Notes: generated by a model from the letters alone, not told the origin. A DNA stretch of 10,237 bases from Deltaproteobacteria bacterium (GCA_023487865.1 JAMDBG010000005.1:1-10237); one strand, 5' to 3'. Shown: positions 1 through 7,798, counted from the stretch's first letter. Numbers and translations are program-made.

Positions 1-1
1 G

Positions 2-1678
2 AAAGGAATCCGGTCCCCCCCTCCGGTGATCAAGGCTTCGGCGACCCTGTTTGACTCCGGACATGCTGTTGGATCGATCGAAGCCGCCCTCTCCATCCGC
101 ACACAAATCGTCTTTACCGTCCTTCTGGGAATCTTCAGTTCTCTCATCGGCATCCTGCTCTATATCATCTTCCGCACCTATCCGATCAAGAAACTTGACA
201 GCACACTGGCTGAATTACAGCAGGCGGAGGAGGAGCAGCACCGGAGCCGTGACATTGCCGAGCAGTTGGCCAAGGAGATGGCCGTTATCGCCGAAATCGG
301 CCGGATCATCGGTTCGACGCTCGATATCGAGGAGGTGTATGATCGATTCGCGGCTGAGGCCCATAAGTTGATCCCTTTTGACAACCTGATGGTGAACCTG
401 GTCAGAGCGGAGGAAAATGCCCTGATCATCGCCTATGTATCCGGCATGGATGTACCGGCCCGGAGAAGGGGGGACCGGATTCCTTTCCGGGGATCGGTGT
501 GCGAGGTGATCACCAAAAACAGGAAAGGGATACTCTTCCAAGCGGACCGTATGGAAGAGATGCTCGAGAAATTCCCGACCCTCGTTCATGTTCAACGGGC
601 GGGCCTGCGCTCGACGATGATCGTTCCTCTCATATCCGGCGACAAGGTGATCGGTGCGCTGGTCTTCCGTTCGAAGGAGGCGGCTGCTTACAACGACCAC
701 GATCTCCACCTGGCCGAGAGGATCGGGGCACAGATCGCCGGGGCGATCGGCAATGCGCAGCTGTTCCTCAACCTAAAAAAAACGGAAAATTCGCTTCGGG
801 AGAGCGAGACACGGTTACGCGCCCTGGTGGAACAGGCGGCGGTGGGTGTGGCCGAGATCGACATCGTCACGGACCGTTTCCGCACCGTGAACCGCCGCCT
901 TTGTGAAATGGTCGGCAGAACGGAAGCGGAGATGCTGGCCGCCACCTTCCAGACGATCACGCATCCGGAGGACCTCCATCTCCATGATGAGAAAATGGCG
1001 CTGCTGCTGGCCGGGCGTATCGGATTCTATACACTGGAGAAGCGCTATATCCGGAAGGACGGGGTGGTCATCTGGGTGGACATTACGGTGTCCCCTCTCT
1101 GGAAACAGGGGGAATCACCGGGGAAATACATTACCGTGGTCCAGGACATCACCGAGCGCAAACGGATGGAGGCGGAGATGCGGGAGATGTCCCTCCGGGA
1201 CCAACTTACCGAGCTATACAACCGGCGGGGATTCATCACCCTTGCGGAGCAGCAGCTCAAGTGGGCGGACAGAGCCAAAAGACCGATGCAGCTCACATTC
1301 ATTGATACCGATCGCCTGAAATGGATTAACGACACGCTGGGTCATGAAGCGGGAGACAGGGTCCTAATCGATACGGCAGATCTCCTCCGGCAGACTTTCC
1401 GGAAATCGGATATCGTCGCCCGCTTGGGAGGGGATGAGTTCGCCGTACTTTCCATAGATACCACGAATATGGACCAGGGAGATTTTTCGCGACGCCTTCA
1501 GCAAAACATCGATACGTATAATGCAAAAGAGTCCCGGCCGTACAAACTCTCCCTAAGCTGGGGCACGGTCATTTACCGTCCCGAATCTTCGACTCCGATG
1601 TCGCTGGACCAACTGATTTCTGCGGCCGATGCGCTGATGTACGCCCAGAAAAAGATGAAATCGAACCAGAGAGGGTGA
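2..1678 (+). CDS. Membrane-anchored sensor diguanylate cyclase (TM-GAF-PAS-GGDEF), 5' partial
   Basis: Predicted to make cyclic di-GMP from two GTP at the inner membrane in response to a signal. The frame is open to the left edge, and the first in-frame start (GTG at 26) has no ribosome site. The residues before the membrane segment look like the end of a periplasmic sensor domain, so the gene very likely begins upstream. Numbering from the GTG: one membrane helix at about 27-49, a charged linker or coiled coil 55-90, GAF about 95-248, PAS with PAC about 260-380, and GGDEF about 388-548. The cyclase domain looks active: metal ligands D427 and D469-E470 area, LKWINDTLGH helix, and GGDEF at 468-472. 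An RxxD product-inhibition site (R459, D462) sits five residues before GGDEF. Asp444, at the position where Hypr cyclic-GMP-AMP synthases carry Ser, favours c-di-GMP as product. There is no EAL or HD-GYP domain. The input ligand is unknown. Confidence 0.9.
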   Translation, partial: KGIRSPPPVIKASATLFDSGHAVGSIEAALSIRTQIVFTVLLGIFSSLIGILLYIIFRTYPIKKLDSTLAELQQAEEEQHRSRDIAEQLAKEMAVIAEIGRIIGSTLDIEEVYDRFAAEAHKLIPFDNLMVNLVRAEENALIIAYVSGMDVPARRRGDRIPFRGSVCEVITKNRKGILFQADRMEEMLEKFPTLVHVQRAGLRSTMIVPLISGDKVIGALVFRSKEAAAYNDHDLHLAERIGAQIAGAIGNAQLFLNLKKTENSLRESETRLRALVEQAAVGVAEIDIVTDRFRTVNRRLCEMVGRTEAEMLAATFQTITHPEDLHLHDEKMALLLAGRIGFYTLEKRYIRKDGVVIWVDITVSPLWKQGESPGKYITVVQDITERKRMEAEMREMSLRDQLTELYNRRGFITLAEQQLKWADRAKRPMQLTFIDTDRLKWINDTLGHEAGDRVLIDTADLLRQTFRKSDIVARLGGDEFAVLSIDTTNMDQGDFSRRLQQNIDTYNAKESRPYKLSLSWGTVIYRPESSTPMSLDQLISAADALMYAQKKMKSNQRG

Positions 1679-1686
1679 ACGAACCC

Positions 1687-1709
1687 CGTCAGCAAATGGA
1701 TCGCTGACG
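1687..1709. other. Inverted repeat in the convergent intergenic gap
   Basis: A 7-bp perfect stem (CGTCAGC at 1687-1693, GCTGACG at 1703-1709) with a 9-base loop lies just after the diguanylate cyclase stop. A second, smaller hairpin (GCACC-GTT-GGTGC, 1788-1800) lies just past the stop of the opposing binding-protein gene. Neither is followed by a T-run on the relevant strand, so these are not classic intrinsic terminators. They could contribute weakly to ending the two convergent transcripts. Nothing else is seen in the gap from 1679 to 1805. Confidence 0.25.
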
Positions 1710-1805
1710 CGCGGGAAGAATACGGCTGACAACCCCTGATCGCCTTCCTGCTTCAGAACCAAATCCGCTGCATATCAGACGCACCCCGCACCGTTGGTGC
1801 AGCTG

Positions 1806-3488
1806 TCAGCGAGTCATGACAAGCTTCTGCTCTTCCTTGGGAATATACCACTTGATGAAGTTCCAGCCGATCCCGAGCGGCGCCGTCTCCACCCCCCGGA
1901 TGCGGGCATGGATGATGGGAAGCGCATCGGGGACATAGAGAAACAGGTAGGGCTGTTCCTCGGCCAGGATCTCCTGGATCCGGTCGTAATAGCGCTTCCG
2001 CAGGGCCTGGTCGAAGGTCTCCCGCGCCTTCACGATCAGGAGGTCCACCTCTTCGTTCTTGTACGAAATGAAGTTCAGCTCCTGAGGCCCCGTCTTGCTG
2101 GAATGCCAGACGTCGTAAAGGTCCGGCTCCATCGGGATCGTCCAGCCGAGTATCGTTGCGTCGAATTTCCGCTTGTTGATAAAATCGTTGACGAAGGCAG
2201 CCCATTCGACCACCCTGATCCGCAACCGGATGCCCACTTCGGCCAACCGGCGCTGAATGATTTCGGCGCATTTCGCCCGGATCTCGTTCCCCTGGTTGGT
2301 GATGATCTCAAATTCAAAGGGGCGCCCGTCCTTTTCGAGAATCCCGTCGCCGTTTGCGTCTCTCCAGCCCGCCTCGGCCAGAAGGGCTTTCGCCTTTTGG
2401 GGATCATAGGGGTATTGGCGAACGTTCGGATTGTAGGCCCAGGTCCCTGGCTTGTAAGGACCGGTCGCCGGCATCCCCAGACCGAGGAGGACGCCGTCGA
2501 TGATCTCCTGACGGTTCACCGCATGGGCAATCGCCTGACGGACCTTTTTATCGGCAAAGAGGGGATTTTTCAGGTTGTAACCAAGATAGGTGTAAGCAAA
2601 GGAAAGATAACGGAACTTGTTGTAGTTCTTTTTGAACAGGTTGTTCTCCGTCTGCCGGGTGTACTGGAGAGGGGTCAATCCCATCCGGTCGATCCCGTTC
2701 GCCCGGAGTTCCAGGAACATCGTCGCCGTATCGGGGATGATCCTCATGATGTAGCCGTCGATGTACGGCCGTCCCTCGAAATAGTCGGGATTGGAGACCA
2801 GGACGATCTTCTGACCGGTCACCCACTCCTTGAATCGGTAAGGTCCCGTGCCGACGGGATTGCGCCCCAAGGGAGCGGTCGTGATCTCCTTTCCGGCCAG
2901 CAGGTGCTTCGGAAGGATGCCGACCGACCAGCTCATCAGGGCCGGGGCGAAAGGCTTGTCATAGGTCGCCCGGAAAGTATATGCGTCCAGAACCTCGGCC
3001 TTCTTCACCTTGAGGAAGTCACCCGCGTAGGCGGTGGGCGTTTTGGGGTCGATTGTCACCTGGTAGGTATAGAGCACGTCCTCGGCGGTAAAGGAGCGGC
3101 CGTCGTGCCAGCGGATGTCTTTGCGTAGGTGAAAGGTGATGACGAGGCCGTCTTTGGAGATCTCCCAGGATTCGGCAAGATCGCCCACAATGTTCAAATC
3201 TTTGTCGTATTTGATCAGGCCATTGAAGATCATCCCTGCGATCCCGTGGGAGGTCGAATCCGAGGCGAGCAGCGGAATGAGGTTCGACGCGTCGCCGATC
3301 GATCCCTCGACCATGATATCCCCGTAGGCGGGAACGGTTGCGGCGCTCCCGGCGGTCGGGCGCCCCTGCTCTGCCGAGCTGCACGCCGCCATGGTCAGGG
3401 CGATACACAGTGTCATGATCCGGTTGAGACGGCCAAGGCGTTCCATGGTCGCCAAGCTACCGCATGGATGCGTCTTTTGCAACCCCAT
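1806..3488 (-). CDS. ABC transporter substrate-binding lipoprotein, family 5 (peptide/nickel type)
   Basis: Periplasmic, lipid-anchored binding protein of the SBP_bac_5 family (DppA/OppA-like), which captures oligopeptides or similar solutes for an ABC importer. About 560 residues, normal for the family. A lipoprotein signal ends in L-T-M-A-A-C, so Cys36 is the likely lipidated residue. Family features follow in order: the early GDASNLIPLLASDSTS segment (66-80), NGLIKYD (89-95), AESWEISKDG and WHDGRSFTAEDV (105-138), and a C-terminal region with YPYDPQKAKALLAEAGW. The first ATG is at 3488. An inner Met at residue 15 (3446) gives a tidier signal peptide (21 residues before Cys), and neither start has a strong ribosome site. 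No permease or ATPase gene of this type lies beside it, so it is an orphan here and must use a transporter encoded elsewhere. Substrate cannot be read from the sequence. Confidence 0.93.
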   Translation of the reverse strand: MGLQKTHPCGSLATMERLGRLNRIMTLCIALTMAACSSAEQGRPTAGSAATVPAYGDIMVEGSIGDASNLIPLLASDSTSHGIAGMIFNGLIKYDKDLNIVGDLAESWEISKDGLVITFHLRKDIRWHDGRSFTAEDVLYTYQVTIDPKTPTAYAGDFLKVKKAEVLDAYTFRATYDKPFAPALMSWSVGILPKHLLAGKEITTAPLGRNPVGTGPYRFKEWVTGQKIVLVSNPDYFEGRPYIDGYIMRIIPDTATMFLELRANGIDRMGLTPLQYTRQTENNLFKKNYNKFRYLSFAYTYLGYNLKNPLFADKKVRQAIAHAVNRQEIIDGVLLGLGMPATGPYKPGTWAYNPNVRQYPYDPQKAKALLAEAGWRDANGDGILEKDGRPFEFEIITNQGNEIRAKCAEIIQRRLAEVGIRLRIRVVEWAAFVNDFINKRKFDATILGWTIPMEPDLYDVWHSSKTGPQELNFISYKNEEVDLLIVKARETFDQALRKRYYDRIQEILAEEQPYLFLYVPDALPIIHARIRGVETAPLGIGWNFIKWYIPKEEQKLVMTR

Positions 3489-3627
3489 TTTCCGTATCTC
3501 TCATTTTCTGAGTCGTGGGAAGGGGACGCCGACCCTTTCGCGAAGGACTTGACTATCGGCCGGGACTGTGGGAGATTGGCCAGCAGCGGTTTGACCCGCT
3601 TCCACTCTGAACCACTCACATGACCAC

Positions 3628-3633
3628 AGGAGG
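3628..3633 (+). promoter_or_regulatory. Ribosome binding site of ltaE
   Basis: A perfect AGGAGG ends six bases before the ATG at 3640. This fixes the ATG, not the in-frame TTG at 3634, as the start. The divergent 150-base gap upstream (3489-3627) shows TTGACT (3549) and TTGACC (3591), but neither has a good -10 box at the right spacing, so no promoter is called there. Confidence 0.85.
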
Positions 3634-3639
3634 TTGACG

Positions 3640-4683
3640 ATGACTCTCATTGATCTGCGCAGCGATACCGTAACTCTGCCCACGGAGGCCATGCGGGAGG
3701 CCATTCAGCGCGCCCCTTTGGGCGATGACGTCTTCGGCGAGGATCCCACGGTCGCCCGTCTGGAAAAGATGGCCGCAGAGCGGTTGGGCAAGGAGGCGGC
3801 GCTTCTGGTCGTGAGCGGCACGATGGGAAATATCACCTCTGTTCTGACCCACTGTGCGCGCGGCGAAGAGGTGATCCTCGGCGACAGCTCCCATATCTTT
3901 CTCAACGAAGCGGGCGGGATGTCCGCCCTGGGAGGAATCTTCCCCCACACGATCCCCAACCAGCCCGACGGAACACTCAGGCTGGAAGATATCGAGGCCG
4001 CCATCCGCGCCGAGAATATCCACTTTCCCCGGACCCGCCTCATCTGCCTGGAAAACACCCATAACCGCTGCTATGGCGCCCCGCTGACGCCCGAATACAC
4101 CGCTTCGGTCGTCGCGCTGGCGAAACGGCACCATCTGCTGCTGCACCTTGACGGCGCCCGGGTCTTCAACGCCGCCGTCGCCCTGGGCATTGATGTCCGG
4201 GAACTCACGCGGGGCTGCGATTCGCTCAACGTCTGCCTCTCCAAGGGGCTTTCCGCACCGGTGGGTTCCGTGATCTGCGGCAGCCACGAGTTCATCGCCA
4301 GGGCGCGCCGGACCAGAAAGATGCTGGGCGGCGGAATGCGTCAGGCAGGAATCATCGCGGCCGCGGGTATCGTGGCCATCGAGGAGATGACGGACCGCCT
4401 TGCTGAAGACCATGCAAACGCCCGCCGTCTGGCCGAAGGGATCGCCGGAATTTCCGGACTCGCGACCGATCCCTCCCGCGTCCGGACGAATATCCTCTAT
4501 ATCGACCTCATCGACAGGCGCTTCTCGGATGAGGAATTCCTGAAGCGTCTCGCCAAAAAAGGGGTTCGCCTCTCCCATACCGGGCCGTCCCGCTTCCGGA
4601 TGCTCACCCATTACGGTATCGGCGAAAAGGAGATCGATGCGGCGCTTAAAGCGCTCCACAACGTGATGCAGGGCTGTTACTGA
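3640..4683 (+). CDS. ltaE: Low-specificity L-threonine aldolase
   Basis: PLP-dependent cytoplasmic enzyme of fold type I that cleaves L-threonine and L-allo-threonine to glycine and acetaldehyde, and often other beta-hydroxy amino acids. 347 residues, the usual length. The N-terminus has the family's DLRSDTVTLPTEAMREA opening, followed by GDDVFGEDPTV and the SGTMGN phosphate-binding loop. His85 in GDSSHIF is the expected residue stacking on the PLP ring. Asp171 and Arg174 in LHLDGARVFNAAVALG contact the cofactor ring nitrogen and the substrate carboxylate. Lys202 in CLSKGLSAPVGS is the Schiff-base lysine. All key residues are present, so the enzyme should be active. The start is set by the AGGAGG at 3628. 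The next gene follows on the same strand with no room for a promoter or terminator, so the two are probably co-transcribed. Close relatives such as other beta-eliminating lyases are less likely given the motif set. Confidence 0.95.
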   Translation: MTLIDLRSDTVTLPTEAMREAIQRAPLGDDVFGEDPTVARLEKMAAERLGKEAALLVVSGTMGNITSVLTHCARGEEVILGDSSHIFLNEAGGMSALGGIFPHTIPNQPDGTLRLEDIEAAIRAENIHFPRTRLICLENTHNRCYGAPLTPEYTASVVALAKRHHLLLHLDGARVFNAAVALGIDVRELTRGCDSLNVCLSKGLSAPVGSVICGSHEFIARARRTRKMLGGGMRQAGIIAAAGIVAIEEMTDRLAEDHANARRLAEGIAGISGLATDPSRVRTNILYIDLIDRRFSDEEFLKRLAKKGVRLSHTGPSRFRMLTHYGIGEKEIDAALKALHNVMQGCY

Positions 4684-4712
4684 CAAACGGCTTGCCCGGG
4701 CGTATAAAAACC

Positions 4713-6245
4713 ATGACCAGCGGACGCAATACACCCCCATCCGAATCGGTGCCGGACAGGTTCCGCCTTGGCCTGGCAACGTTTCTGGATATTCTCGAGG
4801 ATACGATCCGCAACTATCGGGCAAACGGCGACACGAATCAGGCCGCTGCCATCGCCCTGTATGGCATCCTTTCGATCATTCCCCTGTTCATCCTGACACT
4901 CCTGGTGGTCGGCAGCCTCTTCAGCGCCAATCCGGAGATCGAACAAAAGCTGATCGAGGGGATCCGCCTGTACATCCCTTCGTTCTCGGGGGAGCTTCTC
5001 TCCCAGTTCAGTCACATCGAAGGAAAGAGAGAGGTCCTGGGCGGTGTCGGAATCGTCACTCTCATCTGGTTTTCGGCAATGATCTTCAGCGCCATCGAAA
5101 CGGCACTGAACATCACCTTCCGCTCCAAGACCTACCGGAACTATTTTGTCTCCAAACTCCTGGCCATCGCCATGATTCCCATGGGCTGGGCCGTCGGTGT
5201 GGCCAGCGTCGCGATCACTTATGTGGCGGCCATCCTGGCGGAACAGCCCCTCCTCGGCGAAGGGGGAACCCTCTACTTTCCGGCGATCCAGGGGGCCCTT
5301 TTCCGCTATTTCATCCCTTATCTGTTTACCGTTCTGTTCTTCACCATCGTCTACAAGGCGATCCCCTCGACAAAGATCAGCCTGAAGAGCGCCCTGATCG
5401 GGAGTATGATCTTCTCCGCCCTGATGGAGATCGCCAAACAGTTCTTCACCTGGTATGTCGCCAATTACACCCGTTACAATGTCATCTTCGGCTCTCTGGA
5501 AGCGGTCGTTATCCTCGTCATTTGGTTCTTTTATATTTCTCTCATTCTCCTGTTCTGCGCCGAGTTGATCTCCGCCTATCAGCGACGGGACATGATCCTT
5601 CTCGAGAAGTCTCTTCTGAAACCGGCAAAGGGCCGTCTCCGGATCGACCAACGGCTCTTCCGAAAATTCGGACGTCTCTATAACCGGGACGAATACGTCT
5701 TCCACGAGGGGGAGACCGGCCAGAACATCTTCTACATCCTGAGTGGCCGGGTGCAGATGGAAAAGCAGGCCGGCCAGGTGAAGAAAGTTCTTGCCGAGAT
5801 GGGGCCGGGGGAATATTTCGGCGAGATGGCGGCGCTGATTCAAGCGCCGCGCACCGCCTCCGCGCGGAGCCTCGAAGCGAGCCATATCGCCGTCATCGAC
5901 GGGGAGATGCTGCGCAGCATCCTGAGGGAGAGCGATGAGGTCTCCCTGTCCATGCTCAGGGAGTTCTCAAAACGGATCACCCACACGAACACGATCCTCG
6001 AAAAGCTGACCCAGTCCTGGATCAAACTGACGGCCACGCTCTATTTTCTCCGGATGTGGCCGCTGACGGAAGATCGGGACCCGATAAAAGAGCTGATGCA
6101 GGCGACGGGAAAAGAGGAGGTGGAGATCCTGGAGGTCCTTGCAGAGCTGGACCGGCGCGGCGTCATCACTGCTGCGGATGGCCGTGTGACCGCTTTCAAC
6201 CGGGAGGAGGCCCTGCGGCTTGTGGATGAGCAGGTGACGGTTTAA
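4713..6245 (+). CDS. YihY/BrkB-family membrane protein fused to a Crp-like cyclic-nucleotide-binding module
   Basis: Two-part protein of about 510 residues. Residues 15-295 are a YihY/BrkB (UPF0761) domain with about six membrane helices (roughly 44-70, 108-132, 148-176, 197-214, 224-250, 260-288). The family was once misnamed ribonuclease BN and its transport or envelope role is unsettled. Residues about 312-395 are a cyclic-nucleotide-binding fold. It has the phosphate-binding cassette FGEMAALIQAPRTAS, with Gly370, Glu371 and Arg380 at the ligand-contact positions, so ligand binding is plausible. A long helix (about 398-448) and a winged-helix-like tail (about 455-505, with EVLAELDRRGVIT) follow, as in Crp/Fnr regulators. 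Stand-alone YihY proteins end near residue 290. The ATG at 4713 is chosen over a TTG at 4692; neither has a good ribosome site. It sits 29 bases after ltaE. Inference: nucleotide binding in the cytoplasm controls the membrane domain, or the protein is a membrane-tethered regulator. Confidence 0.88.
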   Translation: MTSGRNTPPSESVPDRFRLGLATFLDILEDTIRNYRANGDTNQAAAIALYGILSIIPLFILTLLVVGSLFSANPEIEQKLIEGIRLYIPSFSGELLSQFSHIEGKREVLGGVGIVTLIWFSAMIFSAIETALNITFRSKTYRNYFVSKLLAIAMIPMGWAVGVASVAITYVAAILAEQPLLGEGGTLYFPAIQGALFRYFIPYLFTVLFFTIVYKAIPSTKISLKSALIGSMIFSALMEIAKQFFTWYVANYTRYNVIFGSLEAVVILVIWFFYISLILLFCAELISAYQRRDMILLEKSLLKPAKGRLRIDQRLFRKFGRLYNRDEYVFHEGETGQNIFYILSGRVQMEKQAGQVKKVLAEMGPGEYFGEMAALIQAPRTASARSLEASHIAVIDGEMLRSILRESDEVSLSMLREFSKRITHTNTILEKLTQSWIKLTATLYFLRMWPLTEDRDPIKELMQATGKEEVEILEVLAELDRRGVITAADGRVTAFNREEALRLVDEQVTV

Positions 6246-7577
6246 TCAGCCGGAGGCGGCCATGACAAAAAAAGGGGCATGATTCGAGGTGAAGAAAGGC
6301 GGGTCCGAAATGAAAATCGCCGCGATGACGGGTTCCTTTTTAAATTCCTTCTCCAGAAAGCGCCTGACCTCTCCGCGGTTCCAGCCGACCGGATGGATGA
6401 AAGGCCTGTAAAGCGGCAGATCGGCCGCGGAGAACGTCCCTGAGGCGAGACCTTCCGTCTCGGGACCGTCGGCGGGAAGATTGAAGAGGGCCAGATTCAA
6501 AAATCCGATCTCCGCCGTATGGGCCTTGGCGAAGGACAGCGTTCTTGCGGCCGTTTCCGGCGACTCGGCCGGCGTTCCAAAAAGAAGATAGATGTAGGTC
6601 GCAATCCCTGCCGCCTTCAGGTTGTTCAAGGCCGCTGCAACCGTCTTCAGTTCAACCCCTTTATTCAGGGCATTGAGAACTGCCTGATCGCCCGATTCCA
6701 ATCCCAGCTTCAGCATGACGCAACCGGACATTTTCAGCTGCAGGCAAAATTGAGGATCCGCGAGGTGGGGCGTCACCCGGGCAAAGCCGTACCATGGGGC
6801 ACCCGGCGGATCCGCGGCCAGGGCCTTGAGAACGGCTGGGCTCAGGGCATTGTCCAGGAGGTGGATCAGCGCCGGTTTCACTTTCCGTGTCAGGAAACGG
6901 AGATCCTCCCTCACCCGTTCCGGTGGAAGCGGGCGGTAGGGATTTCCCTCGGCCCGCTCCGGGCAGAAGGAGCAGCGGCCCCACCAGCAGCCGCCGGCGG
7001 TACTGTATGGAAGAATCGTGCCGGGAGCCAGGTAATCCGCCGGAGAGAAACCGCCGAGATCCGGCCGTTCGTGAGCCCCCTCCTGCGTTTTCCCCAGCAA
7101 GGCCAAAAGCGGGGCTTCTCCGGGTCCCGGGATCACCTCATCCACGAGCCCGGCGAAGGGGTTCCGCCAACCGGGTGAACGCATCCAGGACGTGATCAGC
7201 CCTCCGCCGAGAACGATCCGGAGCGACGGGTGCTCCCGCCTGATCACACCGATCATCGCAAAGGCGGTCAGCGCCTGACTGAGATAGTTGATTGAAAAAC
7301 CGACGTGTGAGACAGGTGTTTCTGCAAGGATTTCCGAAAGCCTTCCCCGAAACCAACGATAGAAGGGATTGGTGTCGGGCGCTGCAGCGGCCCGAAGCAG
7401 GTCGGCGCTCCGAACGGGTGAAAGGGAGCCGTCCTCATAGTCGGTCAGACTCAAGCGGACGCTGTAAGGACGGGCCGCCACCGCGAGCAGGCGGTTCAGA
7501 TCCGCCACCGCCCGCCGGTAGCGGTCGGGATTCGCGTAAAGCTCCCGCGACCGGAGGGAAGCAAGGTGATCCGCCAA
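6246..7577 (-). CDS. B12-binding-type radical SAM protein (N-terminus missing from this call)
   Basis: Radical SAM enzyme of the group with a cobalamin-binding-like N-terminal domain; substrate unknown. Numbering from the TTG at 7577: the end of a Rossmann-like B12 domain with HVGFSINYLSQALTAF (91-106) and IVLGGGLITSW (121-131), then the radical SAM barrel. The cluster site is GGCWWGRCSFCPER, with Cys197, Cys202 and Cys205 spaced CX4CX2C instead of the classic CX3CX2C. LKLGLESGDQAVLNALNKG (289-307) is the usual SAM-contact strand of this group. The C-terminus has a conserved-looking FFTSNHAPFF. The TTG start is probably an artefact, because the frame continues upstream with family-like sequence (see 7578-7791). 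No DxHxxG cobalamin motif is visible, so B12 may bind base-off without that His or not at all. It lies downstream of, and close to, the DUF1161 gene, and its TGA touches the TAA of the opposing YihY fusion. Confidence 0.85.
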   Translation of the reverse strand: MADHLASLRSRELYANPDRYRRAVADLNRLLAVAARPYSVRLSLTDYEDGSLSPVRSADLLRAAAAPDTNPFYRWFRGRLSEILAETPVSHVGFSINYLSQALTAFAMIGVIRREHPSLRIVLGGGLITSWMRSPGWRNPFAGLVDEVIPGPGEAPLLALLGKTQEGAHERPDLGGFSPADYLAPGTILPYSTAGGCWWGRCSFCPERAEGNPYRPLPPERVREDLRFLTRKVKPALIHLLDNALSPAVLKALAADPPGAPWYGFARVTPHLADPQFCLQLKMSGCVMLKLGLESGDQAVLNALNKGVELKTVAAALNNLKAAGIATYIYLLFGTPAESPETAARTLSFAKAHTAEIGFLNLALFNLPADGPETEGLASGTFSAADLPLYRPFIHPVGWNRGEVRRFLEKEFKKEPVIAAIFISDPPFFTSNHAPFFVMAASG

Positions 7578-7791
7578 ATGCCTGGCCGCCCTCCGTGTCC
7601 AGGGATCGCCGGTTGCCTCACGGCAGCCTTCTGCAGTACGATTTAGGAGGGCAAGCTGCCCCTCTAGATTGGCATCCCATATCCGGCAGGCGATACCGTG
7701 ATGCAGGAGCGCCCCCGCAAGCCTGGCCGGTCCCCCCGGCGCTTCACAGGCTTTCGCCGTCGGTGGGTGGATGAGCAGGACCCCCCCCCAC
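7578..7791 (-). other. Probable N-terminal coding part of the radical SAM gene, start shifted by one base
   Basis: Read on the - strand in the same frame as the downstream gene, this stretch has no stop. It encodes 68 residues starting VLLIHPPTAKACEAPGG, then LAGALLHHGIACRIWDANLEG. That is the typical first beta-alpha-beta unit of B12-binding-type radical SAM proteins. There is no in-frame ATG, GTG or TTG between 7895 and 7577. A GTG at 7791 follows a GAGGGG (7809-7804) but is one base out of frame, separated by a run of nine C (7781-7789; G on the coding strand). With eight instead of nine, the protein would begin M-G-G-V-L-L-I-H-P-P. Possible causes are a sequencing error in the homopolymer, a true frameshift, slippage, or a rare start codon. 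Confidence 0.65.
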
Positions 7792-7798
7792 GGAACGA

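Noticed and set aside
1788..1800. GCACC-GTT-GGTGC hairpin as terminator of the binding-protein gene
   Set aside because: Only five base pairs and no T-run after it on the - strand.
1794..3128. 444-codon open frame on the + strand opposite the binding-protein gene
   Set aside because: It is antisense to a clear family 5 binding protein, has no recognisable domain or ribosome site, and is rich in Arg, Pro, Gly and Val as expected from a GC-rich shadow frame.
3549..3577. TTGACT as -35 box of an ltaE promoter
   Set aside because: The sequence 17 bases on is GAGATT, with no usable -10 at neighbouring spacings.
3616..4824. 402-codon open frame on the - strand opposite ltaE
   Set aside because: Shadow of ltaE: all catalytic residues of the aldolase are on the + strand, and the antisense product has no domain-like pattern.
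4713..5590. Calling the YihY domain ribonuclease BN
   Set aside because: That name came from an early misassignment; RNase BN activity belongs to the ElaC/RNase Z family, and this domain is an integral membrane protein with no nuclease motif.
4677..5885. 402-codon open frame on the - strand opposite the YihY fusion
   Set aside because: Its product is an Asp/Glu/Gly/Gln-rich string made by reading membrane-helix codons backwards; no start signal.
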